Shown: positions 21,331 to 32,355 of the stretch, in pieces | How the letters are laid out: each line of letters begins with the position of its first letter | How positions within the stretch are numbered: position 1 is the stretch's first letter | Assembly: GCA_003707065.3 (NCBI GenBank) | Contig: PPXM03000002.1 | Coordinates: 1,774,900-1,838,899 of the forward strand | Length of the DNA stretch: 64,000 nt | Direction: 5' to 3' | Source: Trigonopsis variabilis | Lineage: Eukaryota > Ascomycota > Trigonopsidomycetes > Trigonopsidales > Trigonopsidaceae | Notes under the pieces: generated by a model | Told to the model about the DNA's origin: nothing | Databases searched by the model: none | The model's input: only the letters and a program-made list of their open reading frames with translations | Translations under genes and position numbers: made by a program

Positions 21331-21499
21331 GCAGCGTGATGAGGTAGCCATTTTCGCAGTACTATTGGTCTATCAAACGGGTCTGTTCTGATATTTATCA
21401 GACATAATTTATTTCTAGTTGATATACAAATACACATAAGATGAGACAGTATATAGTTTTTGTTAACTGCAGTTTGGGAACGTATCGGTCTCTGTTACT

Positions 21500-21549
21500 G
21501 TTAGCAACCGTCGTCAGGCAATCCTGCAAACCTGACGACGTTTAGCAAC
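21500..21549. repeat. Perfect 10-bp inverted repeat flanked by TTAGCAAC direct repeats
   Basis: CGTCGTCAGG at 21509-21518 is the exact reverse complement of CCTGACGACG at 21531-21540, with a 12-nt loop. The hairpin is bordered by TTAGCAAC on both sides (21501-21508 and 21542-21549). The arrangement resembles a small mobile-element scar or a structured RNA element, but neither is established. Confidence 0.7.
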
Positions 21550-22436
21550 ACCTACTCATGCGTGAGTTATTAGATATGAGTTCTCGCCTAATGTCAAAGA
21601 ATGTGACTGGCGCCGCAATTATGAATATATAAGGAGCACCTTTGTACGCTATGAAATTAAGTTGGAACTGAGATTGTTTTCCATAAATTACGCTCACACC
21701 GTAACAATCTCTCAGTCAGCCCGCCTTAGTAACTAGCCTGGTTGGCCAAACGTGTTTGTCCAGGGCATCAAGTGCAATGACAGTTGAGTTGGCATAGACT
21801 TCTTATAGCAGATATGGCGGTGATAGTTAACCTTTCGGATTAAGTTGCTACGATTTTTACATGCAACAGTATAGGGATTCCTTCAAGATATTACATATAT
21901 TAATAGAGGGATCTTTTATTGCTAGCACCATGGAGTAGCGATTCCCCAACATACGTTCAATGACTGTCCATCGGACAAGCGACGTTAATATTATAAGGTG
22001 CAAGCAGAATCTCATTAATGCGTCAATGCGGAACTTCACGATGAATGCATTCATGGGAGCTTTAGCTTTAGGATAGATGGGCTTTGTGGTTCGAGTGATC
22101 ATCGTATTTTTTGGACACTATCCTTTCTATTATCTCATTTATGAGTATATCCCATGAATATAACCTACCATCGTTTGTTCAATTGAAGGGGAAAGCACAT
22201 GGTACTGGGACTGTGACTAGGAAACTGAAACAGTAATCTAACTCGTGGAACAAGATGATCCAGTGGTCATTCACTGAACTAAGATGCAACTAAAAACCGA
22301 ATTATACGAAGTTGATGACGACGACGTCATCAGATCACCCAGTCAGGAAAATGGCCAAGGCCTAATATTTGACATCGTTCTATTTTCACTACATGTTGAT
22401 CAGGGTCATCGCGCCGCATTTTTTGTTATACACAGC

Positions 22437-22837
22437 TTAATAGGCAGCCTTGGCAGCAGTAGCCGGGTTGATTTTCTTGGCATTGGCATTCTATCGTTAG
22501 ATTGTCTTTTCAATGAATATACCTTAGCGTAGCGAGCACGAGGAGGGGGAGTGCGGATCCGTCGGCCTTCGCGGGAACGAACACGGACAATCTTGCCGTG
22601 GATTGCGCAAGACACACAGTAGTGAATCTTCAAATAGAGTTTGGGAAGCGCATACTCCTGGTAGACGCTAGCATCGGAGATATCACGAATGGCGGCAGAC
22701 TCAACCATGTTGCGAATGGTAAATCGCTTAATAGCTTTATCCTTAGGCACACATCGGGAGCAGTTAGAGCAGCGGACGGGCTTCACATGTCCACGACCCT
22801 TCTTGTTTCTTCCATTCGACGCTCTCTTCTTGGGCAT
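22437..22837 (-). CDS. RPS26: 40S ribosomal protein eS26 (Rps26)
   Basis: Two exons, 22837-22523 and 22490-22437, with a 32-bp intron (22491-22522: GTATAT...CTAACGATAG); 122 residues. The sequence starts [20 protein letters not shown] and has the zinc-coordinating pattern CSNCSRC and CVSC typical of eS26. Exon 2 supplies [17 protein letters not shown]. eS26 sits at the mRNA exit channel of the small subunit. Without splicing, the frame would run into an unrelated basic tail. Two CACGTG elements lie upstream. Confidence 0.98.
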
Positions 22838-22912
22838 GGTTGTAGTGTTGCAGTGTTGCAGTGTCGAGCGTGCGTCGCTATCTTGCTAAGGACAGAAAAA
22901 GGCAAACCCTGG

Positions 22913-22918
22913 CACGTG
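22913..22918. promoter_or_regulatory. CACGTG element 1 of RPS26
   Basis: Centre of a perfect 10-bp palindrome GGCACGTGCC (22911-22920), 76 bp upstream of the RPS26 ATG. A Cbf1/Tbf1-type role in ribosomal protein promoters is known in some yeasts; here it is inferred from position only. Confidence 0.5.
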
Positions 22919-22971
22919 CCAAGTGTAAGTAAGCGGGAGGAAGTTTCTTAGCGACAAGCCGCTCAGCCGGT

Positions 22972-22977
22972 CACGTG
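22972..22977. promoter_or_regulatory. CACGTG element 2 of RPS26
   Basis: TCACGTG, 135 bp upstream of the RPS26 ATG and 59 bp from the first copy. Confidence 0.5.
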
Positions 22978-23594
22978 CTATAATCGCAGCACAGGCGACG
23001 GAACTCTCACGACGCATAATATCTGTATCGATATTCGCTGCGATTCAGCCTCTGCACGACTCTTCTGACTAGTGAATTTGTAACTTGCAGTCGTGCATGA
23101 ATGAGAGATTGCTAACATATATATGATTCATTGACTGTTAACCTTGGATAGCTTACGAGGCAGGCAGCCGGCCGCCTTTGAAGGGTAAAGTAAATAAAGA
23201 TAGTTCAATGTAGCTAGAAGCTAAATTTGGATTGACAGGTTCCAGACTATGACTTTAGTTCTTTTAGCGCAGTGGTTATTTGTATTGTTGTAAGAATCAC
23301 TGAATCACCTGAGACAGAGTGATAGATGACAGAGAAACCTTCCCATACTAAGCTATCATTTGCAGCTTAGCTTATTTGTATTCAACTATGAACAAAAAAA
23401 AAACCATTTTCATAGGTTGTGAGATTCCACGCCTGCTACGAAGAATGAATGATACGAGTACTGTTTGGGTTGTTTACCTGTTACTGTTGACCCTTGTGTA
23501 TACTTTGGGTGATATACAGACAACTATCGCAATCTAGCTTAGAGTGCTTCCTCTACCAGAAGCCTGATTATTTGTACCTATAACATCAGCGTTC

Positions 23595-25645
23595 ATGATC
23601 CGTGAAACTCCTAGACGAGGAGGTGGTAATGGTGGGGGCCCTACTAGGTCGCCGGACGTTTCTACCGAATCACATATTCCCGTGTCTGAATCGCGGAAGA
23701 GACAGAATAAGAAAGATGAGGTAAGTGTATAACTCGTGTATCGACAGATCTTCTGAGATCCGCTATGGACATCCTTGTTTGCTTCTTTGTTGCTGTTTCA
23801 CGAAGAGGAACCTCGTGTATGATCATACCCATATCTAGCTTGACCTATTAGACTATCATTGTTCCCAGCGATTGTCTTAACGAGGTTCTATCTGCTCTAG
23901 AATTTAATGAGGTTTTCTATCTGCTCTAGAATTTAATGAGGTTAGAAGAGGTGGAGTGCAGTCTTTAGTTGACTAATCGCTAACTTCAGCTGATCCGAAG
24001 ACGGTTGGAGAACGGTTTAGACAAAAAGGGACATGGGGGTAAAGCGAAAACTCGGGTAAGACCCAACCCTGGATCAGTTTTGGCATTGAGACCTACGCGA
24101 GCTTTGCAGATTAAACCGACAACGCTTGTATCAGATGCTGCTCAATTGATGAGCGCCAGAAGAGAAAACTGCGTTTTAGTGACTGATAAAGATGATCGCA
24201 TTGCTGGTATCTTCACCGCAAAAGACCTTGCCTTTAGAGTAGTTGGGGCCGGACTTGACCCTCGGTCGACTACTGTTGAAAAGATTATGACTCCTAACCC
24301 AGTATGTGTACGAACCGATATGTCTGCCACGGAAGCTCTAGATCTTATGGTGACCCGTGGATTCCGCCACTTGCCAGTTATGGATGAGAATGACGATATC
24401 AGTGGACTCTTGGATATAACTAGGTGTTTCCACGAGGCTATGGAAAAATTAGAGAGGGCTTATGCTTCATCCAGAAAATTATATGATGCTCTGGAAGGTG
24501 TCCACTCCGAACTGGGTTCAGCGCAACCTGCGGCCATCATAGCTTACGTCGAGAATTTGAGACAGAGAATGGCTGGTCCTGACCTAGCTTCTGTTTTGGA
24601 TGGCGCATCTCCACCTGTCTACGTTGACATCCGCAAAAGTGTCAAAGAAACTGCTGCTCTGATGCGCGCTAATAAGACCACCGCAGTGCTAGTGACGGAC
24701 AAGAACACGATAGCCGGGATATTTACTTCAAAGGATGTGGTTCTTCGCGTGATTGCTGCAGGATTTGATGCTGCCAAATGTAGCGTTGTACGAGTAATGA
24801 CTCCTCATCCGGATTTCGCTGCACGAGACATGAGCGTTCAAGCTGCCCTACGCCAAATGCACGATGGACATTACCTCAATTTGCCGGTGGTGGGAGAGGA
24901 TGGTGAGGTCGTGGGCATTGTAGACGTTCTTCGGCTCACGTATGCCACTCTTGAGCAGATTAAGTCGATTTCCGGAGCTGAAGATGAAGGACCGGCATGG
25001 TCGAAGTTTTGGACATCATTTGATGATGCTGAAAGTAGTCATTCGACTCCTTCAACATCCCACCCGGCAAGCGATCCTCGCGCTAGTCCTATTTCGGAAC
25101 GGATTAGTACATATACGCCTCTAGACGCTGCTCTTGGGTCTTTAGCAGATGTCAATCCTAACGATAGCATCTCTATTGCCGATGACAATCGTGCTGATAT
25201 ATTCCCCTTCAAATTCAAAAGCCCGAATGGTCGCGTACATCGTCTCAATATCCTCGCTGGCCAGGGTGTATTTGCTTTAAGAGAAATTGTTACCAGTAAA
25301 TTGGGAGCCGAGTTGGACCTTGTTGGTGGTGAGGGACGGTTCCATGAAGATGGAACTGTCGCGGTTCCTGGGTTTGGTATTAGTTATGTTGATGACGAAG
25401 GCGACGTTGTTGCAATCACCTCGGATGATGACTTGCTTGATGCTGTACGAATTGCAAGGCGCACTGGACGAGAAAAAGTTGATATATTTGTTCATCATCC
25501 AGATGAGCAACTTTCAGAAAGCGTTGATGTGAGACGCGCCATCAGCTTGGTCAAGAAGGACGAGTCCTTGGGAGTACCATTGCCCGCCCTTGTTGCAGGA
25601 GGGGTGGCGGCCGTTGCTATTTTGATATTTGCTCTAAGACGATAG
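23595..25645 (+). CDS. CBS-domain / PB1-domain protein with a C-terminal membrane anchor (Mug70-like)
   Basis: Two exons, 23595-23720 and 23990-25645, with a 269-bp intron (23721-23989, ending CTAACTTCAG); 593 residues. Four CBS repeats form two Bateman modules: the first is marked by ENCVLVTDKDDRIAGIFTAK and FRHLPVMDENDDISGLLDI, the second by TTAVLVTDKNTIAGIFTSKD and YLNLPVVGEDGEVVGIVDV. Residues about 445-540 form a PB1 domain with an acidic OPCA-type segment (YVDDEGDVVAITSDDDLLDA). The protein ends in one hydrophobic span (LPALVAGGVAAVAILIFAL) and RR, suggesting a tail anchor. CBS pairs bind adenosine nucleotides and PB1 mediates pairing with other PB1 proteins; S. pombe Mug70 has this architecture. 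The precise role is unknown. Confidence 0.9.
23886..23943. repeat. Perfect 29-bp tandem duplication inside the CBS-PB1 intron
   Basis: Two identical 29-bp copies, 23886-23914 and 23915-23943, each starting TTCTATCTGCTCTAG. The intron is otherwise unremarkable, with its branch site near 23981. Perfect identity suggests a recent duplication. Confidence 0.9.
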
Positions 25646-26349
25646 GATAATTTCGGGAGACCGTGATTGAAGTGGGCATGAATAAGGAGTTATCGGACAT
25701 TAAATACCAGAAGCGTGACGTTTGATGTAGAGATTGACAGTGGGGATCTTACGCATGACCTGTGTAATGAGACAGATATACATTGCGCAAGAGATATCTA
25801 ATCGAGACTGTGTAGCAAGAATGCGCTAGGAATACCCAAATAATAAACTTGGTACAAGGATGGAGTGAAACGATAGTAGTACGTTGCAGGTCAGATGTTT
25901 TCTCCTCAGCACATAATTTATTGTGCTACATAGATGAAACAAATGAACTCCCAGCATGAGCCAAATGGAAAAGAAGTGTAACTTATTCATAAACAGTAAT
26001 TAGAGATGACTAGTTGCTGTGGAATAGATCTATCTGGGCCTAGCCTTGCAAATGAGTATTCTATTTCGCACATCCAACTGTTTATCTTGGGAAAAAAAGG
26101 ACAATCTAGGGTACTCTACTTGACTCACGTCAAGTTTTCCCATATTGAATATGTGGCAAACCAATTATTTCTAATATTAAGGAGGGTGAGAGAGAACGGA
26201 ATGAACCACCAACCAGGTATCTAATGTGAAGAGCAGAGATGAGGGCTTCTTAAAGAATATAAATAAGAGAAGCGGCCCGACCCAGTCATCATCAGCGGCA
26301 CCAGCAGCAGTTTTTCTCTTCTATTCGATCTCATCTCATCCACAGCACT
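25646..26349. other. Intergenic region with a TATA-like box for the secreted protein gene
   Basis: 704 bp with no supported gene. ATATAAATA at about 26257-26266, some 85-90 bp upstream of the next ATG, is a good TATA-box candidate; the sequence between it and the ATG is CA/CT-rich, as in strongly expressed yeast genes. Confidence 0.5.
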
Positions 26350-26754
26350 ATGAAATTTGCCTACGCCTCTGTTATTCTTGCCGTTCTCGCTTCGGCCCAA
26401 CCAATTCCTGATGTCCCCAGACACCAGCTAGAAACGCGAGGTTTATTCGATGGTATTCTTGGTGGACTTAAAGAAGTGTTTGATCTTCCTGGACATATTA
26501 TCGACGGCATCATCGGCGGAAATCCTGGTGCATCTGCTGCAGATATACAGAATGCTTACCAGCAACAAGTTAATCAAATTATGCAGGCTCTCACGGTTGC
26601 AAATTCGAGACCTACCAGCGACGATCACTCTTATAATGACAATCATTCTATTAATGACAGTTACAATAACTATGACAACCATGCAGTCTCTCAGAGCGGA
26701 CAGGGAAACCAAGCTGTAACTGGTTCGCAGAACTACGCGAACGCGCTCAACTAA
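26350..26754 (+). CDS. Small secreted protein with amphipathic Gly-rich segment and Asn/Ser/Gln-rich tail
   Basis: 134 residues, intronless. It has a clear signal peptide (MKFAYASVILAVLASAQP), then a short pro-like stretch ending LETR, then GLFDGILGGLKEVFDLPGHI, which would form an amphipathic or hydrophobic helix. The last ~50 residues are rich in Asn, Ser, Asp, Tyr and Gln with no charge clusters. There are no Cys residues, so it is not a hydrophobin or a disulphide-rich effector. I do not recognise a family. A TATA-like box and pyrimidine-rich leader suggest strong or regulated expression. Its 3' end is 97 bp from that of SURF6. A wall-associated or aggregating secreted protein is a plausible guess only. 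Confidence 0.75.
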   Translation: MKFAYASVILAVLASAQPIPDVPRHQLETRGLFDGILGGLKEVFDLPGHIIDGIIGGNPGASAADIQNAYQQQVNQIMQALTVANSRPTSDDHSYNDNHSINDSYNNYDNHAVSQSGQGNQAVTGSQNYANALN

Positions 26755-26851
26755 AGAAGATCTAATGCATCCCCACTGTTGTTCGTCAAATCAAAATTAT
26801 TATTCACAGGTTCGTAACAAAATAACATGCGCAGAGTGCTTTGAGCATTCA

Positions 26852-28033
26852 TCATTTACGCTTCTTACTTTTTATTGAGCCCTCAAAGCCGGGTCGTTTG
26901 GCTTTAGTTTTTCCTTTCTTTCCCTTTTGAGCCTTCCGGGCGTCCAAGTTCTCTTCACGGCGCTTTTGTTTCATTTTCATTTGTTTCTTAATCCGACTTT
27001 CCCTTTCTTTCCATTCTCTTTCTGACTTCTTCTTTTGCTTCACTGTTCTCTTTAACGTTTTTCGAAGCAATGTCTCATCATCCTTCACCTTTTCTCCTTG
27101 AGATTGTAAAATGGCCTTTTTCCATTCTTCCTTCTGGACTATCTTTGCTCTTTTCTCGGGATCCATTACTTGAAGCTTGGCTTTCTTTGCTTCGGCATGC
27201 TTAAGTGCTCCCAGTGGGTCCATCGGTCCTTTTCGTTTCTTGTCATTTTTGATGGTTGTTAAATCTCCTTGAGCAATTTTTCCATCGCCAAATACGACTT
27301 TTCCTAATAGGATTGATGTGGTCTCGTTCTTTTCATTTTCCCTGTCATGCTCTTTGTCTTTTTCGATATCTATTTCTTCTTCTTCCTTCTTTTCTTGTTT
27401 CGACTTCTTTTTTTTTTCCTGAACTCTTAACTTCTTTTCCTTTCGCTCCTCCAGAATTGCTTCCCGATTTAAAGGAGCTCCTTTTGCATCACTCCCAGGA
27501 GCCTTTCGCTTTTCTCTTAGAGCTTTAATCTTGTCTGCTAATTTGTTCCGTAGTGCTATTATCGATGAAGCCTTGTCATCGGTTCCCTTTGCCTCTCCAT
27601 CATTACCATTAGCTTGCTTAGACAAGTGTTCACTCTCGCTAGTTAGATCGTCTGCTAATTTGCTATCAACTTTAATCTCGTCACTTTCTACAGCCGTATT
27701 GTCACCATCTGACTTTTCTCCGCTGCCAGGAGTCCCATCAACATCTTCTGATGAATACGTTTTCCCTTTAGGCGTACTCTTCTCTCGAGATTTCTGCCGT
27801 TGCTGTACACTAGCCGCGTTTTCCGGATCAAATTTAGCTAGTCTCGCTTTCTTGGACTCATTTTTCGTCTGCTTCTTCTTATTCCACTGTCCAGCCGTCT
27901 CCTCGGGATAATAGTACTTAGGAGGAATGACGGATAAAAGACTATCAAAAGCTTGCTTCTGCTGCTCCAACCGGTTCTTGTATTAGTATTGGTTTATCCT
28001 TTGACATACATTTGGCTCAGTCTCGATACTCAT
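26852..28033 (-). CDS. RRP14: SURF6 / Rrp14 family nucleolar ribosome biogenesis protein
   Basis: Two exons, 28033-28010 (MSIETEPN) and 27976-26852, with a 33-bp intron (27977-28009) containing TACTAATA; 382 residues. Joined sequence NRLEQQKQAFDSLLSVIPPK matches the SURF6 N-terminal motif, and the C-terminal third (KRKGPMDPLGALKHAEAKKA, EKRAKIVQKEEWKKA, ending in Lys/Arg-rich repeats) is the conserved SURF6 domain. The middle is acidic/Ser-rich. The family acts in the nucleolus in early 60S and 40S assembly. The main frame alone would have to start at TTG, so the small first exon decides the start. The intron is a multiple of three and the branch-site TAA gives an in-frame stop. Confidence 0.93.
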
Positions 28034-28816
28034 GAAGACTTTTTGGCAAGACTGTTGTGAAAGTGGACGAATAATTTTCTTGTGTCCAGTATCGTCCCAA
28101 GTCGTCATCCTACTATCTCCGACGATGCCTCCATTTTGTTATAAGCTATTGCCAAGTATATGGAAGCCGTGCTTATCTTGCTGTATTCAATGAGGAAAAC
28201 TCGAGTTATCAGCGAGGAATATACAATGCTATCTGATGCGTTCTATCAAGTCCACGTACAACGTGTAGTCCCAAGCACTATGGATATTGATCGAATAGTT
28301 TCGATGATACGTATCCTCAGATCAAAGAAGTTGAAGAACCTTGTACGGGTTGAAAAGTCTCTTTTGTTCGAGCAATATCCTTCCTTCGCACTATCTTAGG
28401 TTGCTTGGGTCACGCTTAACACCTGATGCTGCGATGAACAAACTAACGTATCGCGGCGAACTCCACGTACGAAACAAACACTACTGGAGGACAACTCATA
28501 GAAACTCGACCTCCCAATTGACTTAAACTCAGTTCCAGCGAAGAGCTCGCTGACCGACCACAAAAAAAGCAAAATCAGTAGAAACGGCACACAGAAAATA
28601 GAAAATGACTGTATTGCCATCTGTCAAAGCAGTACTCTGCACATTAATGCAAGATCTTACTGAGATCTCAATATCTCTCTTAGCACTCCTGTGTTATCTT
28701 CAAGTTATATATGCCGTGGTTGTCATGCTACGTTACGCCAGGCATTGGACATCACCTTTCTTACCAAGTTACAAAATCTTTCTTTCTTTGTTCTCCTACT
28801 TTGTCAGTCTTAAACC
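28034..28816. other. Divergent promoter region, RRP14 / KAP121
   Basis: 783 bp between two outward-facing genes. Frames at 28160-28399 and 28605-28919 have no motif, and the latter overlaps the KAP121 start out of frame. No repeat or RNA gene is seen. Confidence 0.5.
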
Positions 28817-31800
28817 ATGCCTGAGGTTGATCCGAGTAGCCGAGCACAAATTGAAGAGATCCTCAATGCAGTTATATCTAGTGACAATGATCTACGGTTT
28901 CGGGCGGAGCAAGAACTGAACACGAGATGGATCAATCAAGATCCACAAAAGTTGCTCGTGATACTGTCCTATATATGTCATGATAGTAAAAACAGGACTT
29001 TAAGATCTATGTCTGCTATCATATTCCGACGAATTTTGACGCGTCAGTCAGATCAAGACTCACAGATCCTCTGGGAGAAAGTGAACTCCAATAATCAGCA
29101 ACTTATCAGGGGTGTCTTCATCGACGCTTTGAAGCAAGAACAGGACAATCAAGTCAGGCATCAAATTGGTGATGTACTAGCTGAAATCTCAAAAGTTTCT
29201 GGTAAGTGGAACTTTCTCCCTCTCGGTTTTCCTATTGTTTCTGTCATATTTCTTGTCATGTTCCAAAAGTTCATTCATTTTTTTCAAGACTAACCTTCAG
29301 GTCCTTGGCAAGAATTATTAGCATTATTTGAATCCATGAATTCTAATCCTAACCCTGGGTTTATTGAATGTTTGTTCCGGATAATTTCCTCAAACCCGAA
29401 AGTACTTTCACAGCCTCTGTCATTTATACAGGGAATTTTCCGGTTTGGCTTTCAGTTTCAGGACGTTTCTGTCAATGTTGCTGCTGTTTCTGCGTTCATA
29501 TCTTACTTCCAATCGCAACCAAGGACGATTTGGCGCCAGCTGTATTCGCTTTTACCAGATCTATTGAATATTCTTCCTAGATTACATCAACAGCATGACG
29601 ACTCGAACCTGACCACCTGCCTAGTTGCATTAATTGAATTGGCTGGCATTGCTCCGAAAATCCTACAACCCATGTTTGAAACTATCGTTGATTTCTGTAC
29701 TTCTGTGATCAAAGACTCAGATCTCAGTGATAACCCTCGTCAATGTGCCCTCGAATTATTAGTGACTTTTGGCGATGTTGCCCCAAAAATGTGCGCTAAT
29801 TCGTCGAATTTTGCATCTCACGTTTTGATCCAATGCTTATCTTTAATGACTCAAGTTGGTCAAGACGATGATGAATCTTCTTCAGACTGGAGATCGGCTG
29901 AAAATGATGACGAAGAGGACGAAGAGACTAATGATGCTGCTGCTACTAAAGCTCTTGATCGCTTGGCATTCTCGTTGACAGGGAAAATAATGCTACCTCT
30001 GTTATTCGAGTATCTTCCGTCAATGTTGGCATCTGCTCAATGGCAGCAACGCCATGCTGCACTAATGACTCTCTCTTCCATTGCTGAAGGTTGTCGAGAT
30101 GTTATGATTGCTGAACTTGGCCCTATTCTTCAAATGATAGTGCCTCTTTTAACTGATCCTCATCCCCGTGTTCAGTGGGCCGCTTGCAATGCCATTGGAC
30201 AAATGAGTACAGACTTTGCTCCAGATATAGAGCTTAAGTATGCTCCTGAAATCCTTCCTCCACTAATCGCTACCCTTGAGTCACCTGAACCTCGAGTCGT
30301 CGCTCATGCTGCAGCCGCTTTAGTGAACTTCTCTGACGAGGCAGACTCAAATATTCTTGGTCCTTACCTTGACGCCCTTTTGGAACATCTGTTACAGGTA
30401 CTCGGTCCTGCTAAGAGATTTGTTCAAGAACAAGTGATTACTACAATTTCTATCATTGCCGATGCCTCTGAGCAAACTTTTCGCAAATACTATGATGCCC
30501 TCATGCCTATTCTCATTTCTGTCCTCGAGACCCCAGCTACAAAAGATCTTCGTCTACTCAAAGCAAAATGTATTGAATGTTCGTCTTTGGTCGCCGCGGC
30601 CGTTGGTAAAGAAGTTTTTCGACCTCTCAGTGAAAGGGTAATCAACCTTTATTCATCGATTCAGAATTCTATCACCGATTCAGATGATCCCTGCAGTTCT
30701 TATTTAATGCAAGCATGGGGCCGTATCTGTCAGGCTCTTGGCACGGACTTCATGCCTTACCTTCCTATGGTCATGCCACCCCTTTTGGAAGCGGCAAAAG
30801 CTTCAGCTGACATTAAGGTGCTTGATTCAGCAGATGACGCTAATCAATACGAAGGAGTTGATGGTTATGAAGTGCTGGATTTCCAAGGAAAATACCTTGT
30901 TAACAATACAGCACTATTAGATGAAAAGGCTACAGCTATTGATCTCCTCAGTTGTTACGCCGCCGAACTAGGGCCCCTATTTGTATCATATGTCCCAGAT
31001 ATCCTTTCTGAGATCGTTCTTCCCGGATTAACTTTTGTTTTTCATGACGTGGTCCGCCATTCTAGTGCTCGCGCACTGCCCCATTTATTAACAAGCGTCA
31101 AGAAGGCGGCCTCTTCAATGCAGGCAGAAGCTGCAATGGGAGAACTGTGGGTTGCACTTGTTGATGGTCTGCTAGGAGCAATGGCCTCTGAGCTATTAGT
31201 TGATCTTGTTACGACGCTCTTGACCAGCTTTTATCAATGTCTTGAGATTATGGGCCCTCGATGTCTCACACAAGGACAAATGGACTCGTTTGTGAATGAT
31301 GTCAATATTGTCCTGGATGGCTATCAAGAGAGAGTCCATTCCCGAGCCATGTCAGCGGCGGATGAGTTTGCTGAAAATCCAGAAGCTGAAGATGATGAAT
31401 ATAATGACAGTGACCTTCTGGCAGAGCTATCTAAAGCTATTCATGAAGTATGGAAACAACATCGAACTTCATTTTTGCCCTCATTTGAAGCGTTGCTCCC
31501 CAAAGTTGTGGCTTTTTTATCGACCTCGGATCCAGATGGTCGACATTGGGCTCTATGTGTCGTTGCTGATACTTTGGAATTTGCGGGAGATGAGGCTGCT
31601 CGATATAAGGAAGCTTTCCTGGAGCATATCTGGTCCGCTTTACAAGAGAAGGATCCAATTGTTCGACAAACAGCTGCTTATGTTGTTGGAGCGGCTGCTC
31701 AGCACGGCGGACCAGCGTTTGCTGAGTTGTCGGTGCAAGCCCTAGGACCACTATTGGGCTATGTCAAAGATCCCAATGCGCGATTGGAGGATAATGTTTA

Positions 31801-32179
31801 TGCCACGGAGACCGCCTTAGATGCAATTTCAAAGATTTGCAAGGTCCATGGGAACTCCCTTTCTTCCTTGAACTCTGAGATTCTACCTATACTTATTGAT
31901 AAGTTAGAGATTGTCAAAGATGAGGAAGCTGCGCCCTTTCCGTTTATGTATATGGCTGAACTTGCCGATTGCGGACATCCTTTGGTTCTTGGACAGATCC
32001 CTCGATTATTTGATGCAACGGCAAAATCTTTAGAAGCAGGAACACTACAAGGCCGGACAGCCGAGCGCGTTTCCGAAACTATAAAGCGGTTACTGGCAGG
32101 ACTTCCCCCTGAACAAACTGCAAGCCTCGTCCGTACTTTACCTGTTGAACGGCAACAAGTCGTCCGCAAGTATTTCTAG
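28817..32179 (+). CDS. KAP121: Importin beta-3 / karyopherin Kap121 (Pse1, RanBP5 family)
   Basis: Two exons, 28817-29201 and 29301-32179, with a 99-bp intron (29202-29300, CTAACCTTCAG end); 1087 residues, nearly the same as yeast Pse1/Kap121 (1089). HEAT repeats run throughout. The N-terminal importin region (RFRAEQELNTRW, LRSMSAIIFRRILTR) binds Ran-GTP, and an acidic loop (SDWRSAENDDEEDEETNDAA) lies near residue 300-330 as in the family. It carries cargoes, including ribosomal proteins and histones, through nuclear pores. The intron is 3n but has an in-frame stop soon after the donor. The gene converges with the desaturase gene (176-bp gap). Confidence 0.96.
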
Positions 32180-32355
32180 ATCAGAATTGGTAGTACGTAG
32201 GCTTCGGAGGCATTGATTGATTGGAATTGGTGACGTTGATGTAAAAATTAGGAAGACTAATACGATTTGATATAATCATAAATGATCAACGGCTGTCCGA
32301 ATTACGGTAGAAAACGCGACTGTACAACAAATAGACTTTCATTGATATATTACAC

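Larger units (their letters stand above)
21265..22436. other. Spacer between STU2 and RPS26 with a prominent hairpin
   Basis: 1.17 kb without a convincing gene; the frame at 21857-22102 (minus) has no recognisable motif. It contains the STU2-proximal CACGTG at 21325 and the inverted repeat at 21509-21540. The rest is AT-rich. Confidence 0.5.
22838..23594. other. Divergent promoter region, RPS26 / CBS-PB1 gene
   Basis: 757 bp shared by two outward-facing genes. It holds two CACGTG sites near RPS26 and an A10-11 run near 23393. No coding frame is supported. Confidence 0.55.

Noticed and set aside
21857-22102. 81-codon minus-strand ORF between STU2 and RPS26
   Set aside because: No recognisable family, no signal peptide and weak composition; not enough to call a gene.
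24005-24010. TTG-initiated start for the CBS-PB1 protein
   Set aside because: A proper ATG exon (23595-23720) joins in frame through a consensus intron, so the alternative start is unnecessary.
28605-28919. 104-codon hydrophobic ORF upstream of KAP121
   Set aside because: It overlaps the KAP121 start out of frame and its hydrophobicity comes from a pyrimidine-rich leader.
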